Part shown: positions 51,564-64,000 of the stretch, piece by piece
Layout: the number at the start of each line of letters is the position of its first letter
How positions within the stretch are numbered: the stretch's first letter is position 1
Assembly (NCBI RefSeq): GCF_027596085.1
Contig: NC_072458.1
Span: 23,393,562-23,457,561 of the forward strand
Direction of reading: 5' to 3'
Length of the DNA: 64,000 nucleotides
From: Anoplopoma fimbria
Taxonomy: Eukaryota > Chordata > Actinopteri > Perciformes > Anoplopomatidae
The notes under the pieces: model-generated
What the model saw: the letters and a program-made list of their open reading frames with translations, nothing else
Told to the model about the DNA's origin: nothing
Database searches by the model: none
Made by a program: the position numbers and the translations under genes

Positions 51564-53039
51564 TGCTAAGAGACTCAAATTTACTTACATAAATTGAATT
51601 ATCTTCAGCCATGTATCTTAATAACTCTGTATTAAATGAGTGCTGCGTTTTATCAAACTGAAACTGCTGCTCTTCTGTTTATGAACCCAACAGAGACGAA
51701 TAGGATCATCAGCAGGACACTTTATAGTGGACCATATTACTGTACATGATTTGTGATTAATTCTTAATGTGACATTGAGAGGTGAGAGAGAGAGAGTAAG
51801 TCATTTAAAAATGTAAATAACTGGCTGACAAGCCCGCTGATTGAGGTCTGTTTGACTCTAAATGGAGCATCATTTACTAAATGAACATCATGCTGTATTG
51901 AAGAAGACTTGAAACTAGAGATTGAGACCATAAACTCATGTTTACAATGTTTACTGAGGGAATAAATCAAGAGAGAAGTAGAGTCATTTTCTCATAGACT
52001 TCTATAGAACCAGAGGAGTCGCCCCCTGGTGGACACTAGAGAGAATGCAGCTTTAACACAGGAAGCATCGGCTTTGGAAATGAAAAGACAAACACTGAAG
52101 TGGAGTTTTATATGTTTGGAATGCTAGCTAGTCCCAACAGAAGCTAAAGACACTTTATTTCCTCCCCAAAATATAAAACTTTATTAATAACAAAAAACTA
52201 AATAGAATTAAAATCTAGACAGTGTAAAATAAGTAATACTGACACCTTTGGAAAATAGAATATAATAACAATAAAAGTTTTAATAATAATATAAAGTAAA
52301 AAAAATCAACTAAAATAGAAAAAGTTAAATTACAACAACAAAAGAGTAAAAATATTAAGTGCATAAGACGCAAAACAAGCAACAGAGCCAAATAGAAATT
52401 GAAATAGAAAAAGCCAATATTGAGCATGATATTGAGAGTGATATTGAAAAGTAGTAAAAAGTAATATTGCCCATAAAATAATGACAATAATATACATACA
52501 CCCAAATTGAAATACATCCCAAACTGCTCGACTGGTTCTCCCGAATGTTCAATGTTGTTCAGAGACAGATTGAATCGTCATAATAATAATGATGATATAT
52601 AATAATACGATATAGAGACGTTGCTGAGTCGCTCTCAGCTGTCAGTCACCCGTTGCCATGGAAACGAACTCCAAGAGGCTTTGACAATCTTTCCACAAAA
52701 GACTTCCAAAAACCTTTATTATCCTTGAATGCAAAATGACGTTTATGCACAAAATGTTCAGAACCTCATGTTCTTATTCAGAAAGTTATTCCAGTAAAAA
52801 CTTCCTGTGGCTTTGTGTCATATTGTCACCGTCAGGTAAAAAACAAACATTTCTCTCGTTCTGAGGATTTCCATGTCCTCAGATCAGCTGACGGATTATA
52901 AGCTTCCATAAACCTTTGCCTCAAACCCGTCAGATGAAATAGAGAAAAGAAATCAAAGGTGGTTCTGCTTTTCATAACTCCTGAAACGTTGTCATTTTAG
53001 AGATAAAAGATTAAAGATTAACAATATTGACATTTTATT
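51531..53039. other. AT-rich intergenic with short (TG)n at 51531-51561
   Basis: No exon supported. 52190-52620 is strongly AT-rich with AATAATA-type runs. Confidence 0.4.
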
Positions 53040-53246
53040 TTAGCTAATTTATAATATTTGTTTTTTTTTATTTTCATTTTTTATTTTTATCTTGTCTTTC
53101 TTTTACTGTCTCTTGTGTGCACTTTACCCTCTGCTGCTGTAAGCCTGCACATGTCCCCGCTGCGGGACTAATAAAGGATTATCTTATCTTATCTTATCTT
53201 ATCTTATCTTATCTTATCTTATCTTATCTTATCTTATCTTATCTTA
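53040..53246 (+). mobile_element. LINE 3' tail with (TTATC)n, second copy
   Basis: Same terminus as 6240-6397 (GCTGCGGGACTAATAAAGG). Here there are about 15 TTATC units. Confidence 0.7.
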
Positions 53247-53379
53247 ATGTAAAACGTGAATCTGCAAAGTAGCTCCGCCCTCCAGGTAAATCAAGTGAAG
53301 ATGTAAAAAAGTGGTGCAGGACGTTGAAACGCACATTGAATATTTCTATTACCTTTTTGCTTGTGCACATAAAACAGGA

Positions 53380-53380
<1 letters not shown>

Positions 53381-53452
<72 letters not shown>
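53381..53452. repeat. (CA)n microsatellite
   Basis: About 36 perfect units. Confidence 0.95.
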
Positions 53453-53455
<3 letters not shown>

Positions 53456-54479
53456 TTTACATATTCATGTCCTGCAGGATTGAGAACCATGATCCAGGCG
53501 GGGGAGAACAAACTGACAAACAGCGCTGAGCTTGTCGTGTTTGTCTTTTCTGCATGTTCAGCAGAGATCGATGGCTGAACATTGGAAGGATGTGTGTGTT
53601 TTGGTGCACGTACTGCACATGTGCATGTGCGTAAATATAATTAGCTTTTTTATGTTAATATGTCGGCCCTAATAAAGATAATTCACCTTTAATCCGAGTG
53701 GAGCTGCAGAGCGTGTGGCTGTGTTGAGCTCTTCCAGGTTGACGTGGTTACATATTCAGCTCCACGATTATGTTTCTGCAGCGCGGCGGGGGGGAACGTA
53801 TTCTCCCACAAAGTGAACATCATTTGGCTTCAGTTCAGTGCAGCGCTAACACCCACAGCTTATGTATGCACGGCTTTATTTGCTATTTTATTGAGCATCA
53901 TCAAACGTTTTATTCGTCCAATACTTTGGTTTATGAGAACTAATGACATTCCCATCAGCCTCGGCTGTAGTTTGTGTGTGTCCGTAATGGTGTGTTCAAA
54001 GGCAGAGCCAACTTTAAGACGGTCTGTACGGTATAAACTGTAAGGTCGCTGCTGAATTAATGCCTGGATGACAAACCGCTGTGATGTTAGCATTGCTAAC
54101 CAAACTCCATTCAGAATCCAATCATTTAAAAGAAATCTGATTTTAGACTTTTGACAAATCTGCGTCATTATGTGGTTATTTTGCCATCGTTTTAATTCAT
54201 TTTTTTAAAGTAAATCACAGCAAAATGTGTTGATTGTGGGTTCATACAGCTGTAGATACAGAGAAAACATCTTCTGTCGAACTCTATCAAGTAACGCACG
54301 GCAATAATGTTTCTGTTTGGTGTGAACACAGCATAATGGAGTTATAAAGGGGGAGAGCAGTTCAATGGCGTCTATAAGTCCTCCATAACATTGCTATCAG
54401 GGTTTATTGTCCTGTGTGTGTCTGCTTTCATTCAGACGTGTCAGCTCCATGAGCATGTGTGCTACTTAGCTAGCTAGCA
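53453..54479. other. intergenic, nothing recognised
   Basis: No supported feature. Confidence 0.35.
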
Positions 54480-54625
54480 AAAGACTACAAAGACACAAAA
54501 GAGATGCAAAACAGCTGCAAAGAGACTCACAAAGGTTTACGAAAAGGAGCAAAGCAACCACAAAGAGACGAAATCGCCAACAAAAACAACCACATACTGT
54601 AAAAATGAATACCAAAAGACCAAAA
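54480..54625. repeat. degenerate minisatellite, reverse form of the 27562 family
   Basis: Units like GCAAAGAGACTCACAAAGG and CAACCACAAAGAGACGAAA. Confidence 0.55.
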
Positions 54626-54759
54626 CAATAACAATCCGACAAAAAACTATTAAAAGGTGATGGGGTCTCCGTCTGTGCCGAGGCAACGTTTCCTCATACA
54701 ACGGTTCCTATGATATCCTACAAAACCTTACGCCTTCTTTTTTCTGGGTTTTCCTACAA

Positions 54760-55150
54760 AAGTCAGCAACACGTGTCAATTTACATACTTACGGCCTTTT
54801 CAAAATAAACTTCTGTCTTCAGAGGAAACAACTAAGTTAAGTTTAGGCAACAAAACGACTTAGTTAGTTTTAGAAGAAACCATCGTTAAACCGTCGTTAA
54901 TAGACAAATAAATCAACGTTGACTTCTTGTTTCCACTCCTGGTTTTTATACAACCTCGTTCAAAATGATGTGGTCTACATCTGAAAAAATGTATTAGATA
55001 TCTATGCATTTTGGCGCATTATTATATGTGTGAAGTGAAAACAACGTAAAAAGCATAAACTCAATGTTTACCTTTGGGTTCACACAGGACATGAACAGCT
55101 GTCTCCTGGGTTAAAGTCCTGTGTTATTTTAACAAGTTGGCCCCTTCCGT
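54760..55150 (-). repeat. R1-type dispersed repeat, reverse orientation
   Basis: AGTTTAGGCAACAAAACGAC and TGTCTCCTGGGTTAAAGTCC are the reverse complements of the R1 motifs at 33-34 kb. Confidence 0.55.
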
Positions 55151-56850
55151 CCCTCAATTGTGGACACTCTTGTTTATAATGCCACGCTTTATAAAATAAA
55201 GCACAATATATTTCATCATTCTCTCTCGCTGACTGCAGAAATGTGGACATTCATTGTGTCCGTGGTTTGCAGAAATTTACAATTCCAACACTTTTTTGTC
55301 GATAATGCTACGAATGCTGGATGAGACCAACAAGACCAAGGGGACAATCGTCTGTTTAAAGAAACCTGATACACAAAACATGACAACATCACAGCAGAAC
55401 TCTGCCTAGCACGAGTTTGCACTCCAGTAGATGTTTTTTAACAGAGTGCCGCTGTACCATCTGTGACACAGCCTCGATGGGACAGGAATGTACCGGGGGT
55501 TAAATATCCGTCTCCTCCTCTCAGCCTCAGGGCCTCCTGGGACAACGACCGCTAACGACTAATCGAGGTCCCTCCCTCTCTTCTGCTGTCAGAGGAGCCT
55601 CCTCTCTGCAGAACTCACACACTCGTATCAACGGCGTCCTCATCCGGAGTCGTGATCCCCGCTGAGACCAAATACCATCATCATCCAGCAACGTTTCCAG
55701 GACAGGAAGTACACAGCGCGGTCACCTCACAGGTCGTAGCGCGACACGTCTCCGGGCCAAGTCCGTTTACGTAACACGGTGAAATCAAACAACAGGTCGT
55801 CATTGGACCAGACGCTCGCTGGCTGACCCCGTTTGACTGATTCACGCTTTGATTAATGTAATGATTCATCATCTGACAGGCTGATTACATCAGCAGCTCC
55901 CGAGGCGGGTTCAGGGTCCTCGGAGGGCCCTCCAGAAGCTTCCTGGAGTTCACACGCTAAATGAGTAAAGTTTAATCTCACTTTAATTAAATCCACTTCA
56001 AATTATCTTATGAACAGAATGCATGATGACTTTAATAATCTCAGATGTCACTCTAACTGATTACATCGATGAGTTGGTGTGCAGATACACAGTTTAAACA
56101 ATTCTCAGCCTTCTCACCTTGGGCCCTATTTCAACCCTCTATAGAGCATGTGGGGAGACACCACAGGGGAATAAGGCAAAAATAAAAAACAGATATCGTG
56201 ATGAAACTTCCCAGTTTATAGAGAAAGAAGACATGTTATGGAAGCAAAAGAGCCCAAAATCCCCAAAAATCTGAGAAAATGAATAAAATAAATTACTGTC
56301 ATCTCCCATTTTCTTTAAAAGCACATTTCTATTTAAATGGTGGATTCAGCAAATTGGAGAATAAAATGGTTTCTCTGCAGTGAAAATATTGTTTTCGAAA
56401 GGCCAAATTACCCAAAGAATATGCATTGAAGCAGAATATTTTGTTGGATAAAAACATGTGCATTTTGAAAATGATTACATCAACCTTTTTTTCAATTCAT
56501 TTAGAGTTTTGGACGCTCTGGAGATGTTGGAAATGTTTGGAGTCAGAAACAATCCTATGCAGCCACAGCTGGAACCTTATTCTACTAATAGTATGATAGT
56601 AATAATATGAGTGTAGCCTGATCTGTATCTGCAGAAATAACAGCTTTGAACACTATGAAAAGACATGCATTCAATAAAAAAAGTAGCAGAGCAGCAATGA
56701 TTTAAAATCCAAAGTCAACGTCATTAATTAGGCTTTGAAGCTTCCAACTATTCGGTACAGCTCACATTGTCTTATATTGATGAGTTTAATATTGTGTTTA
56801 TGATTCGGAGGATTCATAAACAATACAAACATTGACAGCGGATGCTGGAG
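55151..56850. other. intergenic, nothing recognised
   Basis: No supported coding exon or RNA gene. Confidence 0.35.
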
Positions 56851-57060
56851 ACGAGCGTGTGAGGTTTAGACAACACAGTTACTTAGTTAGGCTGAGGAAA
56901 AGATCATGACATTCTTACTTAGGTTCAGGCCGTTAGAGTTAAAATAACTACAGAAGTGCTAAAGTAACCGAAGTCACAAGTAACCTCACAAATGCACGTT
57001 GACTTCTAGTTTTAAATGGGGAACAATCTTCCGTCTTCTTGCTGAAAGATCGCAGTTTGT
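56851..57060 (-). repeat. R1-type dispersed repeat, reverse orientation
   Basis: GAGGTTTAGACAACACAGTT with ACTTAGTTAGGC, and TGCACGTTGACTTCTAGTTT. Confidence 0.5.
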
Positions 57061-58004
57061 TGGACCCTCCACCTCCTGTGAACCCTGTGTGCTTTAGATG
57101 GCATGGACAACGTGCGAAGAAAGTGCACTATTTTTCAGAGGTATTGCTACGACTGCTGGATTAGACCAGCCTGCAATAAGTTACTTTTAATTTAACAATA
57201 AACATCTTACAGAGTGGAAGACGTTCTAGCATGAAGACCTATCCCCCGCTGTGATTGGTTGGCTTACAAAGAAATATAACCAAAAAGGAAAACAGACGCT
57301 GTCAAACCTTTAAATTCTTAAAACACCACCAGCGGCCCCTTAACCAACGCTCCTTTATGCCTCTTGACCTCCTGACGAGCTCTCCGGCTGTCGGTTCCTC
57401 TCTGCAGCAGCAACATGACAGCAGTGGAGAAAACCCGAAGTCACTTCTGATTCCAAGTGTTTGAAATGAGATCAGGACGGCTCCGCTTGGCCTTGGCAGA
57501 GTGTCTCCTGCTATAAAAAGTAATGCCCACACCTATTAAAAAAGACACTGAGTCAACAGTTTGGATGACAGCCGTTTTATTACAAATCCCACAGACTCTT
57601 GGACAGAACTCAAACACACTGCTGCTTTATGAAATCTGCTTCATATTTCATGCACAGCGCTGAGCTTCACTGTGTTTTTACGAATCATTGGAACCAGAAC
57701 AGCTTCTTTTTGTGTTGTTTTGGTGCTCGGCTCCCTCAGATGGGTTGTTTCCATTCAGGCTTGGTTGCTAATGCTAATCACGTAGCTCTCTAAATGACAT
57801 GTAATGACCTGAGAGCAGCATCACGCCTGTCAGTGTTGAATCCATCAGACAGCTGCCAGCGCTGGACAACGAGCTCAGACGTCAGGCCAGAGGGCTTGTT
57901 AGCGCTCTGTCTGCCGATGACTTCTTTTGTTCTTGTTATGGCCTCAGTTTGTTTCTTTGTGAACAAAGTGAACTGAGCAAACAACAAAGTTTAATCTAAT
58001 GCCA
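57061..58004. other. intergenic, nothing recognised
   Basis: No supported feature. Confidence 0.35.
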
Positions 58005-58140
58005 TAAAGCAGGGTATGCTTTAGGGCGGGGCTTCTGTGATTGACAGGTCGTTGCCATAGTCGTATACGGTGTCTCTACGTCACTCTTCCGCATTCTAAA
58101 TATGGTAACTTACATTCGTCGCACAAGCCTGACAGCTGGT
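58005..58140 (-). repeat. dispersed repeat R2, copy 2
   Basis: GCAGGGTATGCTTTAGGGCG, GTGATTGACAGGTCGTT and GTATACGGTGTCTCTACGTC are reverse complements of 49480-49570. Confidence 0.7.
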
Positions 58141-60289
58141 CCCAGGGCACCCAGGTGCAATGCATTGTGGGGAAATTGAGTGTGCAGGCTGCTTTAATAC
58201 GACATTAAACCACCGACAAAGTTAACTGAGCAAAATAAAAAGTTTCATTCTCTGGGTGTCAATTTTATTCACACAGAAAGTTTCCTTCCAGAAAATCTGT
58301 TTTTTGTTTCCTTTTTCCAGTTCAGATTGTTGGGATCCACTCCACCAATATTATGTGTAAACGCTGGTTCATAGTTCAGGAAGTAGGCCGGCTGCTGTTG
58401 TCTTCTGTGGCTCTGGAGAAGTGATGTCACAGTGATGTCATTGTGATGTCATCAGGGTGTTCTCAGCCAGGACATTGAGACTAAACATTTAGCAAAAGAG
58501 ATACTGTGATGTGGGCATCGCAACAGAGAAAGAAACCAATGAGTTGCATTATGGGAAATGTAGGATCCAGTGTTTTTGGGAGCTCTAGCCATACAAGGAC
58601 CAACAAGTCACCTCTGCTGCTGCGGGTTTGAACCTTTTTCCATGAAAGAGTGAATCAACAGCTCTGTAGTTACAGAGCGATTACCAGCAGCAGTAAACGT
58701 CTTATGAAGTGAGGACACCACAAGGTTACAAAATAATCTCGTTTTGCATCGTCCCGTTCTCTTTTTCATCCCTCCGTCTCACAGCGACTTATTTCTGATG
58801 GAGCCTCCGTGTACCCCCCCCTCACCAGTAACGGCAGTAATCAGCTCACTATGGGCCAAAACCTGCATGTAATGGTTCTAGTGCTGAGCGCTGCCAAATG
58901 ACCCGCATCAGCGACTCTTTTATCTCGTATCAAATTGAGTTTTACAGGCGAAATGTAATTGTTCCTTCATGACATTACATCTGCCGTCACACTGCAGCTG
59001 CTTAACGGATGCGGTTCTCAGGGGCCGCTGTGTAATCCTGCTGCACTTTAACAGTGTGTGATTTATGTTTTACAAGGGCCAAGTAAAACTGCAGGGACAT
59101 ATTGAAGCCATATTTCATGTTTTGTCACAGCTTTTAAACCGCAGAGAGCTGCTGTATTTCAACATATGGCTGACAACAGGCTGAAAGGAAAAGAAATGCT
59201 CATGCTTTAATTAAATTAAGTGTAATATAGAAATAGATACAAATATGAGGATGCAGCCAGCCTTTAACCCGACAGGTGACATTGTAAATAAGTTTATGTT
59301 TGTGGAGAGGAAGATCTGAAACATTTAGTTGAGTGGATAAGGTAATTAATCAGGATTTAAAATACTGAAATACATCAAATTGGGCGGCTTGCAAATGTTT
59401 TACGAGGGAGAAAATGCTTTCAACACATTTGTCAGACCTAAAGGAGACACAGAGTGCATTCTGGTAAGCAACACTGGATGTAAACGGTAGCTTAGCCGTG
59501 TGTCCTGTTCGCGTCCTCACTGCCTTGGGTCACGACTACAATCTTTAGTAGTTTACATCCACTTGTGTCCATGCATTGACTTTGTATGGAATCGAGAAGC
59601 GCCAAAAATATGCTTTGCCTTTGGTGTAAACACAGCAAAAGTCTGAAAAAAGATCTCTGTCCACCAGAGCATTTCAGCATCATTTATGAAATGATTTCCG
59701 TCCATACATCACATGACTTCACGTACACTGTGCATGCGGGTGCCGATGTAAACAGCAAGTCGATCGGTTGCTTAGTTAGAGCAAATACAACAGAGTTTTA
59801 TAGTACTCTTTAATAATAAAAGGTCGGTCTTGATACTCTATTTACTCAAATGGACAAATTTAGTGGGAAAAGTTTTCTATTTCAAACTTATTTACAGCTG
59901 CAGGTCTTGCGCTCTCTCTCTTTCACACACACATTCATGTTCATGTCTCTCACTCATCTGCTCTCGTAGCTCTGCTGTCGTACTGGAGAGCATTTATGTT
60001 TTTCTTCCTTTACAGTTTCTTTTTGAATTTCACAATAATTGTACAGAACAAAATAAGCATTGATAAGAAAAACAAAGTCCTCTGTTTTGTGTCCATCGTC
60101 TTCCTCAAAGCCGCAAACCGCGACTTCAAACATCCGCTCCGTAGGTTTGATAACGCCGCTGGACAAACCGCTCGCTAACCGCTCCAATAATTCACCCCAT
60201 GTCGTTAGTAGTAGAATTATAAAATGCATAATTGAACTGCACAACAGCTGCTAGTACAGACAACAAGGTCACAGCGCCTGCAGTGTGTT
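58141..60289. other. intergenic, possible conserved non-coding block
   Basis: 58880-59080 (CTTTTATCTCGTATCAAATT, GCGAAATGTAATTG) is complex and non-repetitive. Otherwise nothing identifiable. Confidence 0.3.
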
Positions 60290-60520
60290 GTCCATGTTGT
60301 AGGGTCTACGTCATTTTGTCTACGTCATCGTTTTCAAAGGTCTCCTGTCCTTCCCGTCCACACAACAAGGCAAAGCCGGAGTTTTCAATGTAAAAAGGCG
60401 TCTGTAGCGTTCTCAAACATCTCCGTTTTAGCCGCTCTTAAATGTCGGAGTAGTGTGGACGCGAGACTTTCAAAACGGGAAAAAATGTAGTGTGGATGGA
60501 GGCTTATAGTGCTACTACTG
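60290..60520. repeat. degenerate dispersed repeat
   Basis: CTACGTCATTTTGTCTACGT, AACATCTCCGTTTTAGCCGC and AGTGTGGACGCGAG resemble a common fish DNA-transposon-derived repeat. The class is uncertain. Confidence 0.4.
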
Positions 60521-60674
60521 ACAGCCATTGTATGCGTCCCTTCAGCAGAGGACAGTGTGTGAGGACGAGCAGACGCTTGGTCATGATTCATCCATCTTCC
60601 ATCACATGAATCACTCTAAGCAGATGGTTATTAGAACTCATTTATCTTGTTGTTTTTCTTTATTTCTCATGCAG

Positions 60675-60691
60675 ATTGCCATCCAACTGAC
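60675..60691 (+). other. candidate 17-nt microexon
   Basis: ATTGCCATCCAACTGAC is preceded by a strong polypyrimidine tract and CATGCAG acceptor (TTTCTTTATTTCTCATGCAG, 60655-60674) and followed by a perfect GTAAGTAT donor (60692). If real, the right part of the window would be intronic to a plus-strand gene. No other exon of such a gene is recognised. Confidence 0.3.
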
Positions 60692-61300
60692 GTAAGTATA
60701 TTAATGACATGAATATAGAGTAATGAAACAGACAGCTTCACTATTTACTGGCTGGCTGCCAGTTCTTCTGGGTCGAGGCTTTGCTGGTTTTCTCGCCGCC
60801 TCTGAGTCACATTTGCTTTTTCTAACAAAATACTTTTCTTTTTCGCAGAAATTACATGCGGCAGTAGCTTCAGTTAGAGAGCAGATGGGTTAGCTCCTGG
60901 CAAAGCATCATGGGAGTAGAGTAAAGAACAAACAATTGTAGTGATCTACTGAGTTTTTAAAAGGTTTTTTCAACATGTAGTAATGAATTAAAAACCCAGA
61001 AGGAGCTCTGTAACAGGACTACTTAAAAGCTATTTATTATAAAAAGATTTTGTTCACCTGAAATAACATTTACATTTAACCACTAAAAAAACTCCAACTG
61101 AGTGAAATTTATATAAATTTAACCTAATTTTGTAATTTTAAACAAGTATTGTAACATAAATGTTATATTATAAAATGTATAGATAATATATATTATTATA
61201 TAACATATATTGGTGATGATGGATGATAACTAATATCACTTTAGATCCAGTTTAACCACTTAAACCACTAAAATGAAATTAATATTTTCACTTTTATCCA

Positions 61301-61303
<3 letters not shown>
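60692..61303. other. intergenic or intronic, nothing recognised
   Basis: A second strong acceptor-like site (TTTTCTTTTTCGCAG) ends near 60849 but is followed by stop codons in several frames. 61130-61210 is an AT-rich patch. Confidence 0.35.
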
Positions 61304-61304
<1 letters not shown>

Positions 61305-61366
<62 letters not shown>

Positions 61367-61383
61367 TGTGTGTTTGTTTGTTT
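61305..61383. repeat. (TG)n microsatellite with TTTG end
   Basis: About 29 TG units followed by TGTTTG variants. Confidence 0.9.
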
Positions 61384-61680
61384 CCATACGTCTTCATTCC
61401 TCCTCACAGCTGCCCCCCTCCCCCCATCCTCTGCATCACTGCCCTTCATCTCCTCCCCCTCCATCCTCCATCTTCACCCTTCCCTCTCTCTCTCCTCCAT
61501 CATTTCTGTTCCTGTTATTCCCCTCTTTCCTCCTCACATCCCTGTTTCTCTCTCTCTCTCTCTCTCTCTCATCTTTCATTCATCCCCTACCTCGCTCGCC
61601 CCTCTCTCGCTCTGTTATTCACCTTGTTGCCTCTCTCTCTCTGCCTCTCCTCTGTCACTCTGCTGCTCACTCACTCATTG
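61384..61680. repeat. polypyrimidine-rich tract
   Basis: Nearly 300 bp of C/T-dominated plus strand, including (TC)n around 61549-61571. Further TC runs lie at 61771-61822. Confidence 0.8.
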
Positions 61681-61822
61681 ATAGAGGAGGCGATGTGACC
61701 AGCATGCCGAGCGGCTGATCGTTATTCAGCAGGCGAGCGTCAGGAGTCAGGGTGGAGCGTCAATTCACCTCCATCTCTCTCTCTCTCTCTCTTGACTTCC
61801 TGTCTCTCTCTCTCTCTCTCTT

Positions 61823-62229
61823 GCGTGGTGAAAGGACGACAGTGAGGAGCGATGACAACATCAGACCGCCGCTGAGAAGACGAACAGAGACGATCCACAG
61901 AGAAGAGACACCACTGTGCTGGAATTCCCTTTTAATGTTTCTCATCACACGTTCTCGTCAACGCGTTGAGTCGAGCGTTAAACTGACAGCTTGTTAACCC
62001 CGTCCGCCTTAGTTACTGTTGCTACAGCAGTACGGTTTCCATTTAACAGTGACGACGAGAAATTTGTACAAATGTCTTTTATTTCAGAATGAAATCTCAT
62101 CCAGCATTCTTAGTAATACGTCTGAAAAAAGAATGTGCCCTAATTCTTAGATAAGTTGTACGTTATCCACGGAATCTTGACAAAGGAAAACAAACACCGG
62201 GCCGGTGTGAATCCGATGTATTTTTACAA
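61823..62229. other. intergenic, nothing recognised
   Basis: No supported feature. Confidence 0.35.
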
Positions 62230-62490
62230 CCCACTCTTGAAATGATGAAGGCACTTGACGAAGGTAGTACAAAGCGTAAAACATAAAAACAGCAACCTTT
62301 CAGCTGCTTTTTCCCACTTTCGTACTTCAGTAACATCACTTTTGTGGTTATTTTAACCCAAACAACGATCTTCTCCCAAAACCTTACTAAGTAGTTTTGT
62401 TGCCTAAACCTCACTGAGTTTTCTGTGAAGACGGAACTTTATTTTAAAAAGAGCGTTTGTATGTAACGAGCAAACATTGACATGTGGGTG
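62230..62490 (+). repeat. R1-type dispersed repeat
   Basis: ACTAAGTAGTTTTGTTGCCT and AAACCTCACTGAG match the R1 core. Confidence 0.55.
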
Positions 62491-62549
62491 GTTTTGTTGG
62501 AAAACATGTCAGTGGCACATATTATCAGATGTAGCTAACTAGCGGTTAG

Positions 62550-62720
62550 CATTAGCTGCTTCTCTACATCACTCCTCCTCACTCCAAATATGGTCACTTC
62601 CTGTTTACTGGTTGCAAAAAAAAACCAATATGGCGACGGCAGAATCGTGGAAACGATGTCTCAAAACATCCACAAACCAACGTGTGACATCACGATGTCC
62701 ACTTCTTTGATGTCCTGCAA
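62550..62720 (-). repeat. dispersed repeat R2, copy 3
   Basis: CTCTACATCACTCCTCCTCA, GTCACTTCCTGTTTACTGGT and GATGTCCACTTCTTTGA correspond to the reverse complement of 49340-49510. Confidence 0.65.
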
Positions 62721-64000
62721 AACTAGAACTGTTTTGGAATATAATGCAGGAGGTCAAATATTTATTCTCGGGTAGTTCAACTTTACTCATTTATTGTGCG
62801 GGGCAGGATCTCAGTCCAGGGGCTCAAACACTTGTCATGACTATTGATTTGTTCAGATTTGATGACTCCTTGTGACAGAAAACTAAGAAATTAAATTGGG
62901 AAAAAAAATTTCTTTAACAAAAAACACAAGTTAGATTTCTGCTTCATGTTCCTATTTTAAACCAAACTAAAGAGAAAAAAAGAAAACAACAAAGTTGACT
63001 TATTATCTCAATTGCTCAGCAGTCCCGGACAAAAGTGTTTGATTTGAGAGTTAATGAGTCTGAATGTTTCTCTGTGGCTGAAGTCATTCAGAGGACGTTT
63101 ACTCCGCGTTGTGTCAGAAGGAAACCAAACATTCTCCTGAAGCTTCTCAGAGGACACGGCTGCAGAAAAATACAGTTTTTAAACTGTTTGATAAACTTTG
63201 TGCAAACTGGGGATTTTAGATCAAAGAACTTAAACTAAACATCGAATAAACACACTGAGAAGAAGAGGTCATCTGCATAACACTGTATTTTACCAAACAT
63301 TAGTACTGTTAAGAACACATTGTACTAACGTTAACTACATTTATTTGGAAGATACAACTAATACTGTGCTTTTAGGACAAACAGGAAGTTACATAATTAC
63401 TCAACATTGACTTCCTGGTTCATGATTTCATAGATTATATACAAATTAATTTTGTGGTATATCTTTGACTTACAGCGGATTCATTTTCAGATATTCTGAA
63501 GACACGACAGGTAAACAAGGTAAAAAACTAAACAAATTATTTTACGTATAACAAGTTTTCTGAATTGTTAAGTTTCAATATGCAAATGAGGCATTATCTA
63601 AAGGTGACTTATGTTGAATTAAGGATAAATCTACAGACGCAAACAGACAAAACAGTAAAATAAATATTTTCTGTCCACTTGTCAGAGAGAAGACGTGTTG
63701 TGGAAGCAAAATCTCTGAATTGATTAGTGAATGAAAACAGATGTGTTTGATTGAGACAGATGTTGAGTTTGAGCTGTAGCTGCAGAATAAATAGATCCTG
63801 CTTCTCGTTGTTCTCAGAGCGGATCTATCCGTCACCAGCCGAACTATGTCCCCTCGTCACGCCTCATCATCCTCTCCACCCAGCTCGCTATTGATCCCAT
63901 TTTAAAGCAGCCCCACTCAATTTGCTCCCATTCATTAGCTGCTGCAGGGTTTCCTCTCTGGAACTTGAGCTTCACCTCCCGTCAGATTCTCCTCCTCTCT
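62721..64000. other. intergenic, nothing recognised
   Basis: The last ~150 bp (CAATTTGCTCCCATTCATTA) is complex and may be conserved non-coding DNA. No exon supported. Confidence 0.3.

Overview
The window looks like a teleost fish genome segment. The evidence is GT-AG split genes with TATA boxes and poly(A) signals, fish-type LINE and SINE relics (L1, L2, a tRNA-headed SINE sharing the L2 tail), and very dense CA/TG microsatellites. Only the first ~27.5 kb holds genes I can support. I see no convincing protein-coding gene from 27.6 to 64 kb.

1-9 kb: three tandem copies (1a, 1b, 1c) of a small gene. Exon 1 is non-coding. Exon 2 carries a signal peptide (MMKMKICVILLLCV type). Exon 3 carries a Thr/Ala/Pro mucin-like array (core unit TTTPAA) and ends in a GPI-anchor-type tail (SSGVINKTSVLLVVAIVTAV). 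The copies differ mainly in array size: more than 2.8 kb in 1a (entered from outside the window), almost none in 1b, ~0.7 kb in 1c. LINE fragments lie between and after the copies.

9.7-17.6 kb: a minus-strand LINE reverse-transcriptase relic, a nearly complete minus-strand SINE, an unclassified repeat with a hammerhead-like motif, and a 5'-truncated L1 insertion with a ~22-bp target-site duplication.

17.65-27.56 kb: three tandem copies (A, B, C) of a paralogous gene with the same three-exon plan, a 21-bp repeat encoding VATTAAP, and a related tail (AASSALINKISLISVVV). B has about 65 repeat units and C about 8. A keeps its promoter and exon 1 but has lost exon 2 and all but one repeat unit, and carries an L2 insertion that B and C lack. 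B and C are nearly identical even in introns and spacers, so the duplication is recent or homogenised. A 31-bp imperfect palindrome sits at the left edge of every unit.

Together these are a birth-and-death cluster of secreted, probably GPI-anchored, heavily O-glycosylatable proteins. The Thr-Ala-Ala/Pro-rich backbone resembles antifreeze glycoprotein in composition and CD24/CD52-like surface mucins in architecture; neither identity is shown. In 1b, B and C the signal-peptide frame and the GPI-tail frame do not match as assembled. In 1c the two ends match but a stop intervenes. These breaks are either assembly indels in low-complexity DNA or real decay.

27.6-64 kb: intergenic or intronic DNA with degenerate dispersed repeats, minisatellites, more than a dozen microsatellites, a local ~0.5-kb duplication, some unique stretches that could be conserved non-coding elements, and one 17-nt splice-bounded candidate microexon at 60.68 kb.
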